DNA from: Acidimicrobiales bacterium
GTDB lineage: Bacteria > Actinomycetota > Acidimicrobiia > Acidimicrobiales > SZUA-35
NCBI GenBank assembly: GCA_020630195.1
Contig: JAHDBV010000001.1
Location: 4,506-68,505 of the forward strand
DNA: 64,000 nt
Direction of reading: 5' to 3'
Shown: positions 61,939 to 64,000 of the stretch, one piece after another
Numbering within the stretch: position 1 is the first letter of the stretch
Layout of the letters: every line of letters starts with the position of its first letter
Notes under the pieces: generated by a model
Told to the model about the DNA's origin: nothing
What the model saw: the letters and a program-made list of their open reading frames with translations, nothing else
Database searches by the model: none
Position numbers and translations under genes: made by a program

Positions 61939-63734
61939 ACGACGAGACCACCCTGCAGCTGACCGACGACGAAGAACGACGCTTCGCCGAACTGTTCGAC
62001 GAGCCCACACGGCTCGACCTCGGCGACCGCTGGGAGCCCGTGCTCCGGGCCGCCATCGCCCGCGACGGGGCCCCCGAGAACCAGGACCGGGTCGACGTGC
62101 TCGACCTCACGGCCGCCCGGGAACGGCGGAGCGCTCGATCACCCCGGTGGTTCGCCGCAGCCGCGGCCGCCCTGGCCGTCGTGGTCGGCGTCGCCGCCGT
62201 CGGGCTCCGTGGCGTCGGGGGTCCCTCGACCGAGCAGGTCGAGGTCCTCGCACCGTCACGACAGATCGCCGCACCCGCGGTGGCCGACCTCGACCTCCCG
62301 GCGGACACGGTCGGGGTGACCGTGCTCGGCGAGGAGATCGTCGCCGTGGCTGAGACGGCATCGAGCACGATGCTCCGGGTCCGCACCGACGGCGCGTGGG
62401 TGGAGCGGTCCGAACTCGACCTCGTCGACGCCCAACTCCTGGTCGACGGTGATCAGTGGGTCATCGCCGGCGTCGACGCGACCACCCGGGTCGAGCGACC
62501 CGGAGTCGAGGGCACGTTCCTCGCCACCAGCCTCGTGGTCGCCACCAGCCTCGACGCGGGGGTCACCTGGACCTCGATGCCGATCGTTCCGGAGCAGATC
62601 GCCGTGCGGGACCAGATCGTCCTCGACGCCTTCCCCGAGGGCAGCCGGACCATCATCCGGGACCTGACGCTCGCCACCCACGACGGCACCGTCGCCGTGT
62701 TGTACGACACCGCCGTGCACGTCGACCTGACCGCGACCGCCCGGGCGGCGGGCCTCGTGGAGGCCGACGACACCGTGGTCTTCGTCGCCGAGGGCGGCTT
62801 CGATGTCTCGACCGTCGTGGTCGGGCCGGGTCGACCCGGTCCGATCGACGTGGCGCCCGCCGTCGTCGGGACGACGCGGACCGGCCTCGACGCCCTGTTC
62901 GCCGAGGTGACCGCCTCCCGCTTCCACCTCGTCGTCGGTGATGGCGGTGACCTCACCGAGGTCGAGCTGCCGGGGGTGCTCGGCAACGAACCGTTCACCT
63001 TCGACGAGTGGCGGGCCTCGATGCTCGGAGCCGACGACGACGGCTTCGTCGTGAGCGACCTCAACGGCAACCAGGCATTCCGCTCGGCCGACGGTCGGAA
63101 CTGGACCGCCACCGAGCTCGAGCCGCCCGTGCTCGATCTCGGGAACGGCTGGGCGGTGTCGTTCGACGACGACGGCGAGGTCCGCCAGTCGATCGACGGT
63201 GGCCCGTTCCGCCGGATTCCCGTGCCGACCGACTCGACGACGGTGGCGGCCCTGGCCCCGACGTCGTTCGGCGGTGCGGTCGTGTGGCAGGACGTGCCGT
63301 CCATCGTGCGGGGCCTGCTCGACGCCCGTGTGGTGTCGAACGGCTGGCTCATCGAGCGGACGATCACCGGTGGCCTCGTGTTCACCGGGCCGGACGGCGA
63401 GTCGTTCTCCCCGCCGAACGGGACCGGCCAGTTCGACGGCGGGTTCGTGGTCACCGATCTCGACGGCACCGTGCAGGTCTTCGACGACACCGGCGACCGG
63501 GTCGTGTTCGCCGAGCGCGACGACTTCCGGGTCGACGTGGAGGGGCTGCGACCCTCGGAGCAGTTCGTCGGCTGGTCGACCGACGGGGCCGACTGGCGCT
63601 ACGCCGAGATCGACGCGCTGGAGCCGGGGCTGTGGGGCTACACCGAGACCCCCGAAGGGCTGCTCGGGTTCGAGGTACTCCGGGCCGACCGGGCCGTGCT
63701 CATCGAGTGGCCCGACGAGTACGCCGGCAACTAG
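61935..63734 (+). CDS. membrane-anchored putative anti-sigma factor with large extracellular propeller-like domain
   Basis: 599 aa. Cytoplasmic N-terminus of about 70 residues ('LTDDEERRFAELFDEPTRL'), one membrane helix (about 73-95, 'WFAAAAAALAVVVGVAAVG'), then about 500 extracellular residues with repeated beta-strand units such as 'DDDGFVVSDLNGNQAFRSAD' and 'SVDGGPFRRIP'-like 'SIDGGPFRRIPVPT', typical of WD/Kelch-like or photosynthesis-stability-factor-like propellers. Overlap with the sigma gene supports an anti-sigma role sensing outside signals, but no zinc ZAS motif is present, so this is inferred from context. Confidence 0.72.
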   Translation: MNDETTLQLTDDEERRFAELFDEPTRLDLGDRWEPVLRAAIARDGAPENQDRVDVLDLTAARERRSARSPRWFAAAAAALAVVVGVAAVGLRGVGGPSTEQVEVLAPSRQIAAPAVADLDLPADTVGVTVLGEEIVAVAETASSTMLRVRTDGAWVERSELDLVDAQLLVDGDQWVIAGVDATTRVERPGVEGTFLATSLVVATSLDAGVTWTSMPIVPEQIAVRDQIVLDAFPEGSRTIIRDLTLATHDGTVAVLYDTAVHVDLTATARAAGLVEADDTVVFVAEGGFDVSTVVVGPGRPGPIDVAPAVVGTTRTGLDALFAEVTASRFHLVVGDGGDLTEVELPGVLGNEPFTFDEWRASMLGADDDGFVVSDLNGNQAFRSADGRNWTATELEPPVLDLGNGWAVSFDDDGEVRQSIDGGPFRRIPVPTDSTTVAALAPTSFGGAVVWQDVPSIVRGLLDARVVSNGWLIERTITGGLVFTGPDGESFSPPNGTGQFDGGFVVTDLDGTVQVFDDTGDRVVFAERDDFRVDVEGLRPSEQFVGWSTDGADWRYAEIDALEPGLWGYTETPEGLLGFEVLRADRAVLIEWPDEYAGN

Positions 63735-63746
63735 CCGGACACAGGG

Positions 63747-63868
63747 GAGAAAAAGCACCGGAGAAAAAGCACCGGCCGTCGTTCGCCTCGCTGGCGCTCG
63801 GCTCACTCACCGAGTTGCTCGCCGGGGCTCGCAACTCGCATCGCATGGCTGTGGCGAAAAAGCACCGG
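63747..63868 (+). repeat. GAGAAAAAGCACCG short repeats
   Basis: GAGAAAAAGCACCG occurs twice in tandem (63747-63760, 63761-63774) and a near copy CGAAAAAGCACCGG lies at 63855-63868. The segment between them contains a run of CGCTGGCGCTCGGCTCACTC-type sequence. A-rich blocks are striking in this GC-rich DNA. This may be a dispersed extragenic repeat. Confidence 0.6.
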
Positions 63869-63890
63869 CGCCCTCCGAGGAGGGCGCCGG
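63865..63890 (+). terminator. hairpin near the window end
   Basis: CCGGCGCCCTCC-GA-GGAGGGCGCCGG is a perfect 12-bp inverted repeat about 130 nt after the anti-sigma-like gene. No T tract follows. It is likely a terminator or part of the extragenic repeat. From here to 64000 I see no gene. Confidence 0.55.
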
Positions 63891-64000
63891 CGGCGCGACG
63901 CGGGCGGCGGATCCCATCGTCGCAGCTACCAGGTGGCGGGAACCTGGCTGCGGCCAAGGTAAACCAGCGTCGGGGGCGAGTGGGTGACCTCACCCACCTT

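Noticed and set aside
63700-63993. 97-aa minus-strand ORF
   Set aside because: Consists of translated extragenic repeats and hairpin with overlap into the preceding gene; no protein-like features.

Overview
The window is about 70% GC, has short intergenic gaps (none over 300 bp) and many GTG starts. It carries the actinobacterial marks of a polA / ANTAR-regulator neighbourhood, a DUF222-HNH gene under a LexA box, a SigR/RsrA-type sigma pair and LAXTG (class E) sortase signals. I infer a chromosomal segment of an Actinomycetota member, most likely class Acidimicrobiia. The sequence supports the phylum well; the class is a judgement. At least fifteen genes have a TANNNT-like -10 element 5-8 nt before the start codon, so leaderless transcription looks common.

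Layout. 1-1.9 kb: an acyl-CoA carboxylase carboxyltransferase (cut by the window edge) behind a TetR regulator with a perfect 18-bp operator. 1.9-8.0 kb: a redox island. A minus-strand run encodes two small membrane proteins, ApbE, a ferric-reductase-like haem membrane protein and a two-component system. It diverges from a flavin/NAD ferric-reductase-type oxidoreductase across a gap holding six phased CTGAAG-type half-sites. 8.0-12 kb: polA, a PdtaR-like ANTAR regulator, a coiled-coil protein and tRNA-Leu(CAA). 12-17 kb: fatty-acid synthesis II genes fabD-fabH-fabG, acpP-fabF and a convergent fabZ-type dehydratase; FabD carries an unusual C-terminal biotinyl-like domain. 17-19 kb: HU, truncated haemoglobin, and an ECF sigma / zinc anti-sigma pair with an apparent autoregulatory promoter. 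19-20.9 kb: leuA behind a leucine-rich leader peptide whose Leu codons are complementary to the leuA ribosome-binding site.

20.9-39.8 kb is a cell-surface region. It has two giant DUF11/SdrD-B-type proteins of about 2,980 and 1,962 aa, both ending in LAFTG + membrane segment + basic tail, and between them a DUF389 membrane protein and a DUF3179 lipoprotein. A Flp-pilin-like N-terminus fused to a DUF642-like domain follows. No sortase or Tad secretion genes are present. 39.9-53 kb mixes a disulphide oxidoreductase, trpF, trpC, trpE, a second two-component system, the SOS-type HNH gene, a YgfZ-like protein and an MBOAT/SGNH acyl-transfer pair. 53-55.7 kb holds a GroES-like protein divergent from an alpha/beta hydrolase-sulfatase pair. 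55.7-61 kb is the histidine operon hisD-C-B-H-A-F. 61-64 kb has a small protein, a second ECF sigma factor with a membrane-anchored partner, and a terminal stretch of short repeats and a hairpin.

The most interesting regulatory structures are the leuA leader RNA, the six-site array in the redox island, the LexA-controlled HNH gene and a palindrome that supplies a -10 hexamer to both strands at 53.6 kb. The most unusual proteins are the FabD fusion, the pilin-DUF642 fusion and the paired LAXTG giants.
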